Assembly: GCF_014270035.1 (NCBI RefSeq)
Contig: NZ_JACNEP010000002.1
Location: 62,001 to 126,000 of the forward strand
Direction of reading: 5' to 3'
Source: Neptunicella marina
Lineage (GTDB): Bacteria > Pseudomonadota > Gammaproteobacteria > Enterobacterales > Alteromonadaceae
DNA length: 64,000 nt
The position numbers and the translations under genes are program-made. The notes beneath the pieces are model-generated. The model did no database searches. It had not been told where the DNA came from and saw only the letters and a list, made by a program, of their open reading frames with translations. How positions within the stretch are numbered: position 1 is the stretch's first letter; each line of letters opens with the position of its first letter. This document shows positions 27,006-35,564 of this stretch, one piece after another.

Positions 27006-27632
27006 CTACTTTTGACGCATAAACGCGACGGCAACACCTGAGCCAACAAAGGTCAAACCAGCGCCAATATTCAACCCACTGACTACCTTTGGTCGTGCGC
27101 GCAACCAGCCAGCCAATGAAGACGAAAATATCCCCATTAATGCAAACCCTACAGCGGTTAACAGAGCAAACCATAATCCATACCCCAGCAATTGCAGGGT
27201 AACCGAGCCCAGAGCAGGGTTAACAAACTGTGGTACAAATGCCAGAACAAACATACCCGGTTTAGGGTTAAGAGCAGCAGATAAAAAGCCGGTAGTAAAA
27301 ATGGTTTTAAGCGGCTGACGTTTTGCGGGCTCAAGGTTTATCAGGCTTTTGCTGCGCAGAACTTTAACCCCCAGCCAAATCAAATAACAAGCACCAATGA
27401 TTTTGACCACATAAAACGCCACCACAGAAGTTTGGATCAACAGGGTAAGACCAAAGGTGGCCGCTAATACGTGGAAAAGGATACCTGCACCAGAGGAGAA
27501 TCCTGATATCAACGCAGCCATTCGACCCTGACTCAATCCACGTCCGATTGCTAATAAGTTATCAGGGCCTGGTGCAATTACCAGCAGTAAGCAGGCAAGC
27601 GTGTAAGTGATCACCACATCCATTGGAAACAT
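27006..27632 (-). CDS. LysE family amino acid/metabolite exporter
   Basis: I place the start at the ATG of MFPMDVVITYTL because AAAGGAG lies 6 bases upstream; a longer frame adds 15 non-family residues. The 208-residue product has six helices and the LysE/RhtB signature GPDNLLAIGRGLSQGRMAAL near residue 25. GFLSAALNPKPGMFVLAFVPQF at ~125 is the second conserved block. These exporters remove amino acids such as lysine, threonine or homoserine; the substrate is unknown here. Confidence 0.93.
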   Translation of the reverse strand: MFPMDVVITYTLACLLLVIAPGPDNLLAIGRGLSQGRMAALISGFSSGAGILFHVLAATFGLTLLIQTSVVAFYVVKIIGACYLIWLGVKVLRSKSLINLEPAKRQPLKTIFTTGFLSAALNPKPGMFVLAFVPQFVNPALGSVTLQLLGYGLWFALLTAVGFALMGIFSSSLAGWLRARPKVVSGLNIGAGLTFVGSGVAVAFMRQK

Positions 27633-27874
27633 GTTTACTCCTTTATTCAGACTTGTTTTTGGGTAGCTAAAACACACTAAAGCGATGTTTTATCATGCAA
27701 TTACCTTAATACCCAGTCTCAAATTGTAAAGACTTATTGCTCGTAATTGTGCTGCCAACGCCCTTTCAGTGCGCGTCAGCCGGTAAAATGCAGCCTGACA
27801 TAGGCAAACTACAAACTTTCTGGCAAAGTGTGGAAAACCGTTCAAATGTTAGACAGCTGGATAAGGAATTCATT

Positions 27875-28636
27875 ATGTCTGCCGCCATGCGTAAAAAGAC
27901 ATTCAGGCGATATCTGCGTCTGTTTTTTATTTTATGGGCCGTCGTATCGGTAACTTATCTGGCTAACTCGGTGCGTACACAAGGTGTATCTGACACATTA
28001 CTGGCATCCACTGACCGGGTGGATGTGATTAATACCAACAATCAACTTTTCTTTATGCCCGGGCAAACACAAAGCAGTGCCCTGATTTTTATCTGTGGTT
28101 CAGGTATTACGCCCGAGGCTTATGCTCCCCTGCTCCACCCGGTTGCAGAGCTGGGGTACCCGGTTTTTATCGTGGGTTTACCCTGGCGTTTTGCCCCATT
28201 AGACAGTCATAAACAGCAAGCATTGAAGTACCTGGATACAATCCTTAAACACCATACGGATATCAGCCGCTGGGTCATTGCTGGTCATTCACTCGGCGGC
28301 GCACTAACAGCACAATTTGCAGCCAAACCACACAGTGAAAACTTAAGTTACGTGTTGATTGGTACAACTCATCCCAAACAGCAGGATTTATCCCATTTGC
28401 AGGCAGAAGTGAGTAAGGTGTTTGCCACGCAGGATGGCATTGCCCCCGCCGATAAAATTTTGCTCAACCGAAAATTACTCCCCGCCAGTACCCATTGGAT
28501 CAGAATTGACGGCGGTAATCATTCGCAATTTGGCCATTATGGTCATCAACTGTTTGATGGCCATGCCACCATTAGCCGCGAGCAGCAACAGCAAATGACC
28601 CGCGACACCCTTATTGCCCAGTTAATGGGGGTGTAA
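27875..28636 (+). CDS. Alpha/beta hydrolase, membrane-anchored
   Basis: I choose the ATG at 27875, preceded by AAGGAA 9 bases upstream; an in-frame start at 27737 adds 46 unlikely residues. The 253-residue product has an N-terminal membrane helix (RYLRLFFILWAVVSVTYL). The hydrolase core then shows the oxyanion region FICGSGITPEAY, the nucleophile in IAGHSLGGALTA and the C-terminal histidine in IDGGNHSQFGHYG, which also fits the alpha/beta hydrolase of DUF3530/PGAP1-like type. Substrate unknown. It is a lone plus-strand gene between LysE and RsgA. Confidence 0.82.
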   Translation: MSAAMRKKTFRRYLRLFFILWAVVSVTYLANSVRTQGVSDTLLASTDRVDVINTNNQLFFMPGQTQSSALIFICGSGITPEAYAPLLHPVAELGYPVFIVGLPWRFAPLDSHKQQALKYLDTILKHHTDISRWVIAGHSLGGALTAQFAAKPHSENLSYVLIGTTHPKQQDLSHLQAEVSKVFATQDGIAPADKILLNRKLLPASTHWIRIDGGNHSQFGHYGHQLFDGHATISREQQQQMTRDTLIAQLMGV

Positions 28637-28650
28637 CGTTAGCTAAGCAT

Positions 28651-28676
28651 GCAAAAAGGCCGCTAAAAAGCGGCCT
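28651..28676 (-). terminator. Terminator for rsgA, possibly bidirectional
   Basis: AGGCCGC and GCGGCCT pair around TTTTTA on the minus strand, with TTTTT after the stem. It lies between the converging ends of the hydrolase and rsgA genes and could also slow plus-strand transcripts. Confidence 0.8.
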
Positions 28677-28714
28677 GGATTGTTGTTTAATACAATGCAC
28701 TTTCGTGATGTTGC

Positions 28715-29758
28715 TTAATACCCGCGCTTAAACAGCCGCGAATCTTTCACCACGTTTTTCACCATGCGACCGAACTGCTTATCTTTGGCGCGAATTTGCT
28801 GCAAGCTGGATGCATTATGTGCCTGCTCACGCAGCAACTTGTGGTAATTATGCAAACGACGCAAATCGAGCAAACCATCATCTATCGCCTTTAATACGGC
28901 ACAATTTGGCTCAGAAAAATGTAAACAATCGGCAAAACGGCATTGTTCAGCTAAGGCATCGATATCAGCAAACGCTTGCCTGATCCCTTGCTCACAGTCT
29001 GCCAGCTGCAGTTCACGCATCCCGGGCGTATCAATTAATACCGCACCATTCGGCATAAAATGCATAGAACGTGCTGTGGTGGTATGTCGGCCTTTACTGT
29101 CATCTTCACGGATACCGCTGGTTTTCTGCACCTCATTACCCATCAAGGTATTCAGCAACGTCGATTTACCCACACCCGATGAGCCTAACAAAGAAATGGT
29201 TTTCCCTGCTTTGCATAACGACAATAAATTTGCGCAGCTTGTAGCATCCAGCCCGTTGACCATTTCAATTTGCAATAAAGGGTCAAGTGCTTGTAAGGCA
29301 TCAAATTTACGTTGTGCGTCATCACATAAATCCAGCTTGGTTAGCACCACAACCGGCTCGGCACCGGCCTCGTGCACCAGCGTTAAATAACGCTCAATAC
29401 GGCTTAAGTTAAAGTCGTGATTGAGTGAACAGACGATAAGCACCGTGTCCACATTCGCCACAATCAGTTGCTCTGCCAGTTTGGCACCTGCAGCTTTTCG
29501 GCTAAACAGTGATTTACGTTCCAACATACGAACAAACTGCTTTTCTTCATCAAGCAATAACCAGTCACCAACGGTCAGGTGTGGTAACGAAGGGGTTATC
29601 GCCAAATGATCAAAACCGTATTCACTTCGTAAAACATATTCACTGCGATGATGCGCGATAACACGTGCAATGGTGTTTTGTTGTAGTTCTTCGAGGTTAA
29701 GTTGTAATTGAAAAAACGCTTGCCAGCCCAGTTGGGTTAATGACATTTGTGTACTCAT
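28715..29758 (-). CDS. rsgA: Ribosome small subunit-dependent GTPase A
   Basis: This 347-residue circularly permuted GTPase helps mature the 30S ribosomal subunit. I start at the ATG at 29758, preceded by AAGGAA; a longer open frame upstream is hydrophobic and does not match the family. An OB-fold N-terminus (TIARVIAHHRSEYVL, VGDWLLLDEE) comes first. The GTPase motifs then occur in permuted order: VLTKLDL (G4), then GSSGVGKSTLLN (P-loop) and IDTPGMREL (G3). A zinc-binding C-terminal part (CRFADCLHFSEPNC) follows. It lies under a leader that contains a small ORF and a long hairpin (see 29855-29959). Confidence 0.94.
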   Translation of the reverse strand: MSTQMSLTQLGWQAFFQLQLNLEELQQNTIARVIAHHRSEYVLRSEYGFDHLAITPSLPHLTVGDWLLLDEEKQFVRMLERKSLFSRKAAGAKLAEQLIVANVDTVLIVCSLNHDFNLSRIERYLTLVHEAGAEPVVVLTKLDLCDDAQRKFDALQALDPLLQIEMVNGLDATSCANLLSLCKAGKTISLLGSSGVGKSTLLNTLMGNEVQKTSGIREDDSKGRHTTTARSMHFMPNGAVLIDTPGMRELQLADCEQGIRQAFADIDALAEQCRFADCLHFSEPNCAVLKAIDDGLLDLRRLHNYHKLLREQAHNASSLQQIRAKDKQFGRMVKNVVKDSRLFKRGY

Positions 29759-29854
29759 GATATTTCCTTGCGCACAAGCTAAATACAGTTGTGCAAAAAC
29801 AAATAAATGCAGCAGCAAAATTACAGACGTAAAACATTACTGCCGGTTTGAGAA

Positions 29855-29941
29855 CACCGGGCGAAGACGTATTAAAAGTGAAAAGAGTTTAAGACAGGGA
29901 GGGTTATATAAACCTGTTTAAGCTGACGTCTTCACCGGGTG
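29855..29941 (-). promoter_or_regulatory. Long-range hairpin in the rsgA leader
   Basis: The 16-base arms at 29855-29870 and 29926-29941 are complementary except for one mismatch and one G-U pair, around a 55-base loop that may itself form a small hairpin. The upstream arm, in transcript direction, is inside the 13-codon leader ORF. Its formation could therefore depend on ribosome movement. No T tract follows, so it is not an ordinary terminator. A regulatory role is inferred. Confidence 0.5.
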
Positions 29942-29959
29942 GGATTTCAATACAAACAT
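29918..29959 (-). CDS. Putative leader peptide before rsgA
   Basis: A 13-codon ORF, reading MFVLKSHPVKTSA, starts at ATG 29959 with AGGAGA and an 8-base spacer, stronger than the site of rsgA itself. It ends with TAA at 29918, about 160 bases upstream of rsgA. Codons 7-12 form the upstream arm of the hairpin at 29855-29941. The peptide and its coding role are inferred from these features only. Confidence 0.45.
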   Translation of the reverse strand: MFVLKSHPVKTSA

Positions 29960-30078
29960 CAATATATCTCCTAAATTTCTAACAAATGTGAGCCTGCATA
30001 CTAGCAGCAATTTTTAGCCAGTACGAGAATTAATCACCGGCTTTTATCCCGTTAGTACGCAGCTATTTGGCTTAGGTG

Positions 30079-31116
30079 TTAGCGCTTTAATTCGCGCACA
30101 AGACGCTTTTGAGCCCGCTTAAACAAGGCACTATCCTTGCCGAGCTTAACAATATCCCGAAGTCGTTGCACAGCAAGCTCACTATTTTGCCCACCAGCAA
30201 TATCCAATAACAACTCAGCAATATCCAAATTCTGTTTAGTCGGTAAACGGTAGGTCTTTAACAGCAGATTAAGTGCCTGCACACCAGATTTTGGCAACAA
30301 TTGCTGTTTTTGACTAAATACCGCCACCTGATAACAGGCATTGATCCACTTAATTTCGCGATACCACTTTTGTTGCGGACGATTTTCACACGCCCGAAAA
30401 AAATGTTGCTGTGAGCTGGATATATCATCAATCGTCCAGTAATACTGCGCCACACGTTCCAACACCACAAAATCGGCAGGGAAATCCTCTACCGCTTGTT
30501 GCGCTGCGGTTACTCCAAGTTGTTGATCATCGGTATTTTGCGCATAGTTTAGTCTTGCAACATAGCCCCACTTTTTATCCAGTTCTATGGCTTTATCAGT
30601 AAGCGGTTTTTGCAAAGAATCATCCGCGCCATAACTACTGCCATGCGCCGATGCTCCCGCCCGCAGTGCAACATATTCAGCGCTGTTTGGCGCCACTTCC
30701 CCCGCGCGTAACTTAGCCTTCACTCCTTTTTTGTAAAAGCCAAATTTGGAAAAAATACTGGCCTGATGCCCAATATCCCGCCATGCATCGGCCGCAAAGG
30801 CAAAAGTATCGGGGTTATGCGCAAAACGCGTTTCAAAGGTGAGTAACCTGCGCTCGGCAGCGTCCGTATCTTCCAGTTCTATTTGCAGCATAATATCCAG
30901 TTTACTTAGTTCTGGATTTTGCTGTTTTGATTTATTTTGCTCAGCTAACAACCTGGCAGCCAACGAAGTATCACCTTGCACCAGATAATGGAAAGCGGCA
31001 TTAACCTGCTCTGTTAAAACGGCATTTTGCTCAACATTTTTAGCATTGCCTGCAGCACATACCACCAACCCCACCACTGCAACCAATGCTTTTATAAGCT
31101 TATTAATACAACCCAC
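30079..31116 (-). CDS. Secreted alpha-helical repeat protein, unrecognised
   Basis: This 345-residue protein starts at GTG behind GGAGG with a short spacer. It has a signal peptide (LIKALVAVVGLVVCAAGNA) and is then mostly helical. TPR-like repeats include AAFHYLVQGDTSLAARLLAEQ, DTDAAERRLLTFETRFAHNP, LGVTAAQQAVEDFPADFVVLERVAQYYW and ISSSQQHFFRACENRP. No catalytic motif is visible. It probably works as a periplasmic scaffold. It lies 320 bases upstream of rsgA's start, on the same strand, as a separate unit. Confidence 0.65.
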   Translation of the reverse strand: MGCINKLIKALVAVVGLVVCAAGNAKNVEQNAVLTEQVNAAFHYLVQGDTSLAARLLAEQNKSKQQNPELSKLDIMLQIELEDTDAAERRLLTFETRFAHNPDTFAFAADAWRDIGHQASIFSKFGFYKKGVKAKLRAGEVAPNSAEYVALRAGASAHGSSYGADDSLQKPLTDKAIELDKKWGYVARLNYAQNTDDQQLGVTAAQQAVEDFPADFVVLERVAQYYWTIDDISSSQQHFFRACENRPQQKWYREIKWINACYQVAVFSQKQQLLPKSGVQALNLLLKTYRLPTKQNLDIAELLLDIAGGQNSELAVQRLRDIVKLGKDSALFKRAQKRLVRELKR

Positions 31117-31356
31117 ATACCCTCCAGTTAATTTGTCTAATTCTTGATACGGGAAACATAATGCGGCGGATTAAAAAATTGTCAGGCAAAGTATGATGAA
31201 GAGGTAAGATTTGATGATAAAAGGATGAATACGCATTGCAATATCAGCAAAAGCAGGCTTTGCATTAGTATTTGTGCTCCCAAAGTTGCTTTGCAATAAA
31301 TAGTTATTTACTGTTTGATTTTATTGCCTTTAATATGAATTCAGAGCGTGACCAGG

Positions 31357-32040
31357 ATGTCGGGTAAGGAAATGGATTTTAAACATTCAAAAAATCTCAC
31401 AAAGTGGGTCAGATACATACTGTGTGTGCAAATTGTGCTGGCAATAATATCGATTGGCTCAAACTTTCTTGAATATCAGCTACTGACTGATTTACAAAAT
31501 GGAGCATACGTTTCTCAGATAGAAGCCTTCGATGATGCAGAGTCAAGTGATCGGCGTCAGCAGATCCTCAATGTAATTAATATTATTGTATTTATCATAT
31601 CCGGGCTGCTTATTTTGATATGGATTTATCGCGCCAATTATAATTCGCATCAATTAGGAGCAAAGGATATGGATTTTACTCCTGGCTGGTCAATTGGTTA
31701 CTTCTTTATCCCTATTCTTGCGCTTTGGAAACCTTATCTGGCAATGAAGGAAATTTGGCAAACAAGCCATAATCCAAACAACTGGGCATTAGAACAAGCC
31801 GGCACAATTCTGAGGGTTTGGTGGTTTTTCTGGATAGTCTCCAACATAGTCGCTCAGATTGGGTTTAGAGTGTCACTCGAACCAAAAGAACTACAAGATT
31901 TTATTAATAGTAATATTGTTATGCAGATCTCAGATCTACTTACCATTCCGCTGGCAGCATCTACTTTAATACTGATTAGCTCAATCTATAAAGCACAATA
32001 TGCCGCGTTAAAGGCCAAACAAACAAACGAGGATAATTAG
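31357..32040 (+). CDS. DUF4328 membrane protein
   Basis: This protein of about 227 residues has five or six helices. The DUF4328 core is clear in ILIWIYRANYNSHQLGAKDMDFTPGWSIGYFFIPILALWKPYLAMKEIW, where the WxxRANxN and PGWxxGxxFxPxxxLxxPxxAMxE(I/L)W pattern is conserved. The start is uncertain: GTG 31348, ATG 31357 and ATG 31372 are all in frame, none with an ideal ribosome-binding site. Function unknown. It is monocistronic, preceded by about 230 bases with no other gene. Confidence 0.85.
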   Translation: MSGKEMDFKHSKNLTKWVRYILCVQIVLAIISIGSNFLEYQLLTDLQNGAYVSQIEAFDDAESSDRRQQILNVINIIVFIISGLLILIWIYRANYNSHQLGAKDMDFTPGWSIGYFFIPILALWKPYLAMKEIWQTSHNPNNWALEQAGTILRVWWFFWIVSNIVAQIGFRVSLEPKELQDFINSNIVMQISDLLTIPLAASTLILISSIYKAQYAALKAKQTNEDN

Positions 32041-32240
32041 ATTTATCAGTCAGTATTGCCACCTCAAACCATCCCTGAACCTATAAAACATAAGATATCT
32101 CTCCCCAAAAGCTCATAAGGGTATTGCACTTAAAAAATAAAATAAGCTTATTAAATGGATTCATAATCGTCATAAGGTTCTATTTTTCTCAGAATTTTAA
32201 CAAATTGTTAATATTTACAGCATTAGTGGAAATCGATGAC

Positions 32241-33394
32241 ATGTCCATCACAACAAAAATCACCATCATCACAAGAACCGTTCATCATATACTGTTGTGT
32301 GCATCTGTTTTTGCCATAACAGCATGCAGTCAAACAACTCATGAGAGTCTTCAAGGCGCAAAAAATCCCCCACCCACCCACTTTGACAACCCTATTATTA
32401 AATACGACACCCAAGATCCGACACATGAAATTGGCGAGTTGATATTTACCGCAGATCCTGCGGCGATGGTCTTAAATGACACGGTATACCTGTATACCAC
32501 CCACGATGAACAGTCGATCGATGGCAATGATTACCGCATGTACGACTACCGTCTGTGGACAAGTAAGGATATGGTGCACTGGAAGAATAAAGGTACGGTG
32601 CTGCGCTATTCCGATTTTGCATGGGCAAGAGGCGATCAAAAAACAGGTAATGCTTACGCACACCATGTCATTCACCGTAAGGATCAATCAGGCAAATCTA
32701 AATATTATTTTTATGCCGCCGTTGAAGGCGGGCAAAAAGACGGAAAGTTTGGCTTTTCAATTGGTGTAGCTGTATCCGACAACCCACAAGGACCGTTTAC
32801 AGACCCTCGTGGTATGCCGATGATTTTGCTCGAAGACACGGCCCAATATAAAGACCACACATGGCGCAATATTGATCCGGCAGTATTTATCGATGACGAT
32901 GGCCGCGCCTACCTTTACTGGGGCAACCAACAGTTATGGTGGGTTGAGCTTGAGCCCGATTTAATTCATCTCAAAGGTGAAGAATATACGCTCGATACAC
33001 AAGGAAAAATGCACAACCGCGATGCTCGCAATGTCAGGATTCATGCGGTTAATTCCCTGCCAAATTTCGAAGAAGGTCCATATGTATCCAAACACAATGG
33101 CATGTATTATCTGGTGTATGCAGCAGGCTTTCCGGAGAGTATTGCCTACGCAACCAGCACCTCTGCAACCGGTCCCTGGAACTATCAGGGAATCCTCATA
33201 GAGCCATTACCGGGTACCACCACTATCCATCCTGCGATGTTTGATTTCAAGGGCAACACCTACCTTGCCTACCACAATGCCGGACTGCCGGACTGCCGGG
33301 GGGAGGAAATTACAGACGTTCAGTATGTGTAGACAGGGTCTATTTCAATCAGGATAAAACCATTAAAAAACTTGTTTTGACATCGGAAAAATAA
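32241..33394 (+). pseudogene. GH43 family glycoside hydrolase, frameshifted near the C-terminus
   Basis: From the ATG at 32241 the protein starts with a lipoprotein signal (ASVFAITAC). The five-bladed GH43 propeller follows with its acidic residues: Asp in TADPAAMVLNDTVYLYTTHDE, Asp in NIDPAVFIDDDGRAYLYWG and Glu in NFEEGPYVSKHNGMYYLVYAAG. Substrates of this group are arabinoxylan side chains or beta-xylosides. After FKGNTYLAYHNAGLP an 8-base tandem duplication shifts the frame and the ORF ends at 33332. In the original frame the sequence continues as GGGNYRRSVCVDRVYFN and ends at 33394. The last 35 or so residues of the domain are thus lost or mutated. It may be partly active. Confidence 0.85.
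33282..33297 (+). repeat. Eight-base tandem duplication causing a frameshift
   Basis: GGACTGCC occurs twice back-to-back inside the GH43 gene, followed directly by six G residues at 33298-33303. Deleting one copy restores a continuous GH43 reading frame to 33394. The direct duplication plus G tract suggests replication slippage. Confidence 0.85.
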
Positions 33395-33415
33395 ACGTAA
33401 AAGGAGTCTGTTTAC

Positions 33416-34456
33416 ATGAAGAAATTTAGCCAACAATGGATAAATAACGTGCAAAGGGTGTTAGCTGTATTTTCTTGCAATATTACACAGAGAGCATTAA
33501 AAAGAACTGTCTGTCGCAAGCCGGCCAGCACTGGCATCACCAGGCTTAGTCCCCACCTGATCGTAGCAATTTGCTTGTTTATGCCAAAGACATTTGCGCA
33601 AATCAACGACAGCATGACTGCCATTCCCATCCCCGAACAACCAAATGCAATGGAACTGGGAACTCCCCCATTGCCTGATGCTAAAAACCACGAAGCCTGG
33701 CATTCGCAATACGGTAGTCGATTTGCTCGTAATGTAACGGTTGCCACTCTAACCCCATTTCTACCAGACCCAACTAAGGCCAGTGGCGCCGCAGTAATTG
33801 TTGCTCCTGGAGGTGGCTTTATGACACTGTCGATGGAAAACGAAGGTTGGGATGTTGCACGCGCGCTTGCAAAACGCGGTATTACAGCCTTTGTACTCAA
33901 ATATCGTTTAAACCAGACACCGGCTGATATGACAGAATTCAAGCGCTCAATGGACGCCATGTTTTCCGGCACAGGACGTAAACCTCCCCGACCAGATCCA
34001 AAACAGATGAAAATCCGTCTTGCCGCCCAACTGGAAGATTCACACGCTGCTTTTGCGCTGCTGCGTAGTCGCGCAGGTGAATGGAACATCGACCCAAATA
34101 GAATCGGTATGATAGGTTTCTCTGCCGGTGCAATGCTCACCATGGCAACAGCACTGACAGATGAACAGGCTAAACCGGCTTTTATCGGTAATATCTACGG
34201 CCCGTTAAATGCAGTGGACGTACCAGAAAATGCGCCACCTTTATTTGTTGCCATCGCCGCTGACGATCCATTTTTCTCAAAAGGTGATTTCGGCCTGATT
34301 CAGAGCTGGTTTACAGCGAAAAAGCCAGTTGAGTTTCACTTTTATGAACAAGGTGGGCATGGTTTCGGCATGTATCCCAAGAAAACAACCAGTACCGGCT
34401 GGTTTGATGCTTTTGTCAGTTGGCTAACCATGCATGGTATGCTTAACGATAAATAG
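33416..34456 (+). CDS. Secreted alpha/beta hydrolase, esterase-like (acetyl-xylan esterase type)
   Basis: This 346-residue protein starts at an ATG behind AAAAGGAG and has an extended N-terminus with a membrane or signal segment (LIVAICLFMPKTFA). The hydrolase part shows the oxyanion motif IVAPGGGFMTLS, the nucleophile elbow GFSAGAML (GxSxG), the acid region AIAADDPFF and the histidine in EQGGHGFGMYP. This pattern fits carbohydrate esterases or dipeptidyl-type lipases next to glycosidases. It lies 22 bases after the restored end of the GH43 gene, so a xylan-side-chain operon is plausible. Confidence 0.85.
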   Translation: MKKFSQQWINNVQRVLAVFSCNITQRALKRTVCRKPASTGITRLSPHLIVAICLFMPKTFAQINDSMTAIPIPEQPNAMELGTPPLPDAKNHEAWHSQYGSRFARNVTVATLTPFLPDPTKASGAAVIVAPGGGFMTLSMENEGWDVARALAKRGITAFVLKYRLNQTPADMTEFKRSMDAMFSGTGRKPPRPDPKQMKIRLAAQLEDSHAAFALLRSRAGEWNIDPNRIGMIGFSAGAMLTMATALTDEQAKPAFIGNIYGPLNAVDVPENAPPLFVAIAADDPFFSKGDFGLIQSWFTAKKPVEFHFYEQGGHGFGMYPKKTTSTGWFDAFVSWLTMHGMLNDK

Positions 34457-34525
34457 TGCTTTGTAGCACCGCTAATCTTTTATCATAACAGTTAAGAATA
34501 AGTGTCTGAATCAACAGCAATTCAA

Positions 34526-34550
34526 CAGAGGGGGAATTATCCCCCCTTTT
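34526..34550 (+). terminator. Terminator after the esterase gene
   Basis: GGGGG and CCCCC pair around AATTAT and are followed by a CTTTT tail. This lies 70 bases past the esterase stop, before the cold-shock promoter region. Confidence 0.7.
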
Positions 34551-34654
34551 ACAGCATAACGCCGGGGTGAAACTACCCAATATGCGGTGCCTGACAATGA
34601 GAGTTTGATTTTACTTCTTGTTTTTTTTATTTAACGCCTGAACTGAGATATATT

Positions 34655-34837
34655 TTGACTTTACTGAATAAAGTCTATACCTTGTACCCAGCTTGAATGT
34701 AAGTCTATGTTTAAAACCTCCATTTCGTCGCGTTCCTTGTAGTTCTTCGTACTGTAGTTTCTAAATTTCAATTTATATTTCCGCTTATTCGTGCCTCACG
34801 AAGGCATCCTTATACTTTTATAAACAGGATATTTATT
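34655..34837 (+). promoter_or_regulatory. Cold-shock gene promoter and long 5' leader
   Basis: TTGACT at 34655 and TATACC at 34676 form a candidate sigma-70 promoter (15-base spacing). Transcription from there would give about 150 bases of untranslated leader before the cold-shock ATG, similar in length to E. coli cspA leaders that control translation by temperature. The leader holds no gene and is T-rich. No certain cold box was recognised. Confidence 0.4.
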
Positions 34838-35047
34838 ATGTCTACTACAACTACTGGTACCGTAAAATGGTTCAACGAATCTAAAGGTTTTGGTTTTATT
34901 GAGCAAAAATCTGGCCCAGATGTATTTGCACATTTCAGTTCAATTGTTAGCTCAGGTTATAAAACTTTGGCTGAAGGCCAACCAGTTGAGTTCAACATTA
35001 CCCAAGGTGCTAAAGGCCCTCAGGCAGAGAATATTGTAGCTGTCTAA
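34838..35047 (+). CDS. Cold-shock protein (CspA family)
   Basis: This 69-residue OB-fold protein carries the RNP-1-like motif KGFGFIE and the RNP-2-like motif DVFAHFSSI, plus the standard start [12 protein letters not shown] and end GPQAENIV. These proteins bind single-stranded nucleic acid and melt RNA structures. A long leader precedes it and a strong terminator follows, so it is a monocistronic gene as typical of the family. Whether it is cold-induced cannot be told. Confidence 0.97.
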   Translation: MSTTTTGTVKWFNESKGFGFIEQKSGPDVFAHFSSIVSSGYKTLAEGQPVEFNITQGAKGPQAENIVAV

Positions 35048-35069
35048 TAGCTGCTAATTCTTATAAAAG

Positions 35070-35096
35070 GCAAGCTTTGATAGCTTGCTTTTTTTA
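35070..35096 (+). terminator. Strong terminator after the cold-shock gene
   Basis: GCAAGCT pairs with AGCTTGC around a five-base loop, followed by a run of eight T. It is a textbook rho-independent terminator. Confidence 0.92.
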
Positions 35097-35552
35097 TATC
35101 TTGAATCCAGTAAAAATTCAAAAAACGTATCGTACTCCAATTCATTTTTCCTCCTGGCACAGCATATACCCGGTCAAAACAAACTTGTACAAGACAGGCT
35201 ATCGCTATAATAAACGTCTTTTTAATTGGAAAAATAAAACAATGTCATGACTGGAATGATAACCAGTTTAAAAACATTTATCTCATATTCAGCAAAATAG
35301 TTTGAATTCGCTAACCCTTTAATTGGTAAAGCATTTATTAATCTGATACTAATAAGTCGAAAGACCAAAACGAGACAGATTGCGGTAAAAAAACGCTCCA
35401 ATAGCTCATCGTTAAATTTTAGGTTTCCAGCGGGTTTATTACTGATTTGGTAAGCGCTGCCGTAAAGACCAACAGATCCATTTAGATGGACTCAAAAATA
35501 ACCGCATCCCTCTGTTTTTCGCCCAATACTGGCGGCGTTATGTAATACACTA
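35097..35552. other. Gene-free A+T-rich stretch
   Basis: About 450 bases with no convincing ORF, RNA gene or repeat. GGCGGCGTTATGT near 35533 recalls the end of an integron cassette attachment site, but no matching partner is evident. The stretch is richer in A and T than neighbouring genes. Possibly decayed or acquired DNA. Confidence 0.4.
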
Positions 35553-35564
35553 ATTGGAGAATTT

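Noticed and set aside
33412-34143. 243-residue minus-strand frame over the esterase gene
   Set aside because: The plus-strand esterase has complete catalytic motifs. The antisense frame shows Ala/Arg/Pro-rich sequence without a family.
35525-35545. Integron attC-like end (GGCGGCGTTATGT) before the small phosphatase gene
   Set aside because: No complementary left part with a matching core site lies within 60-120 bases upstream, there is no second site after the gene and no integrase gene. A chance match is more likely.
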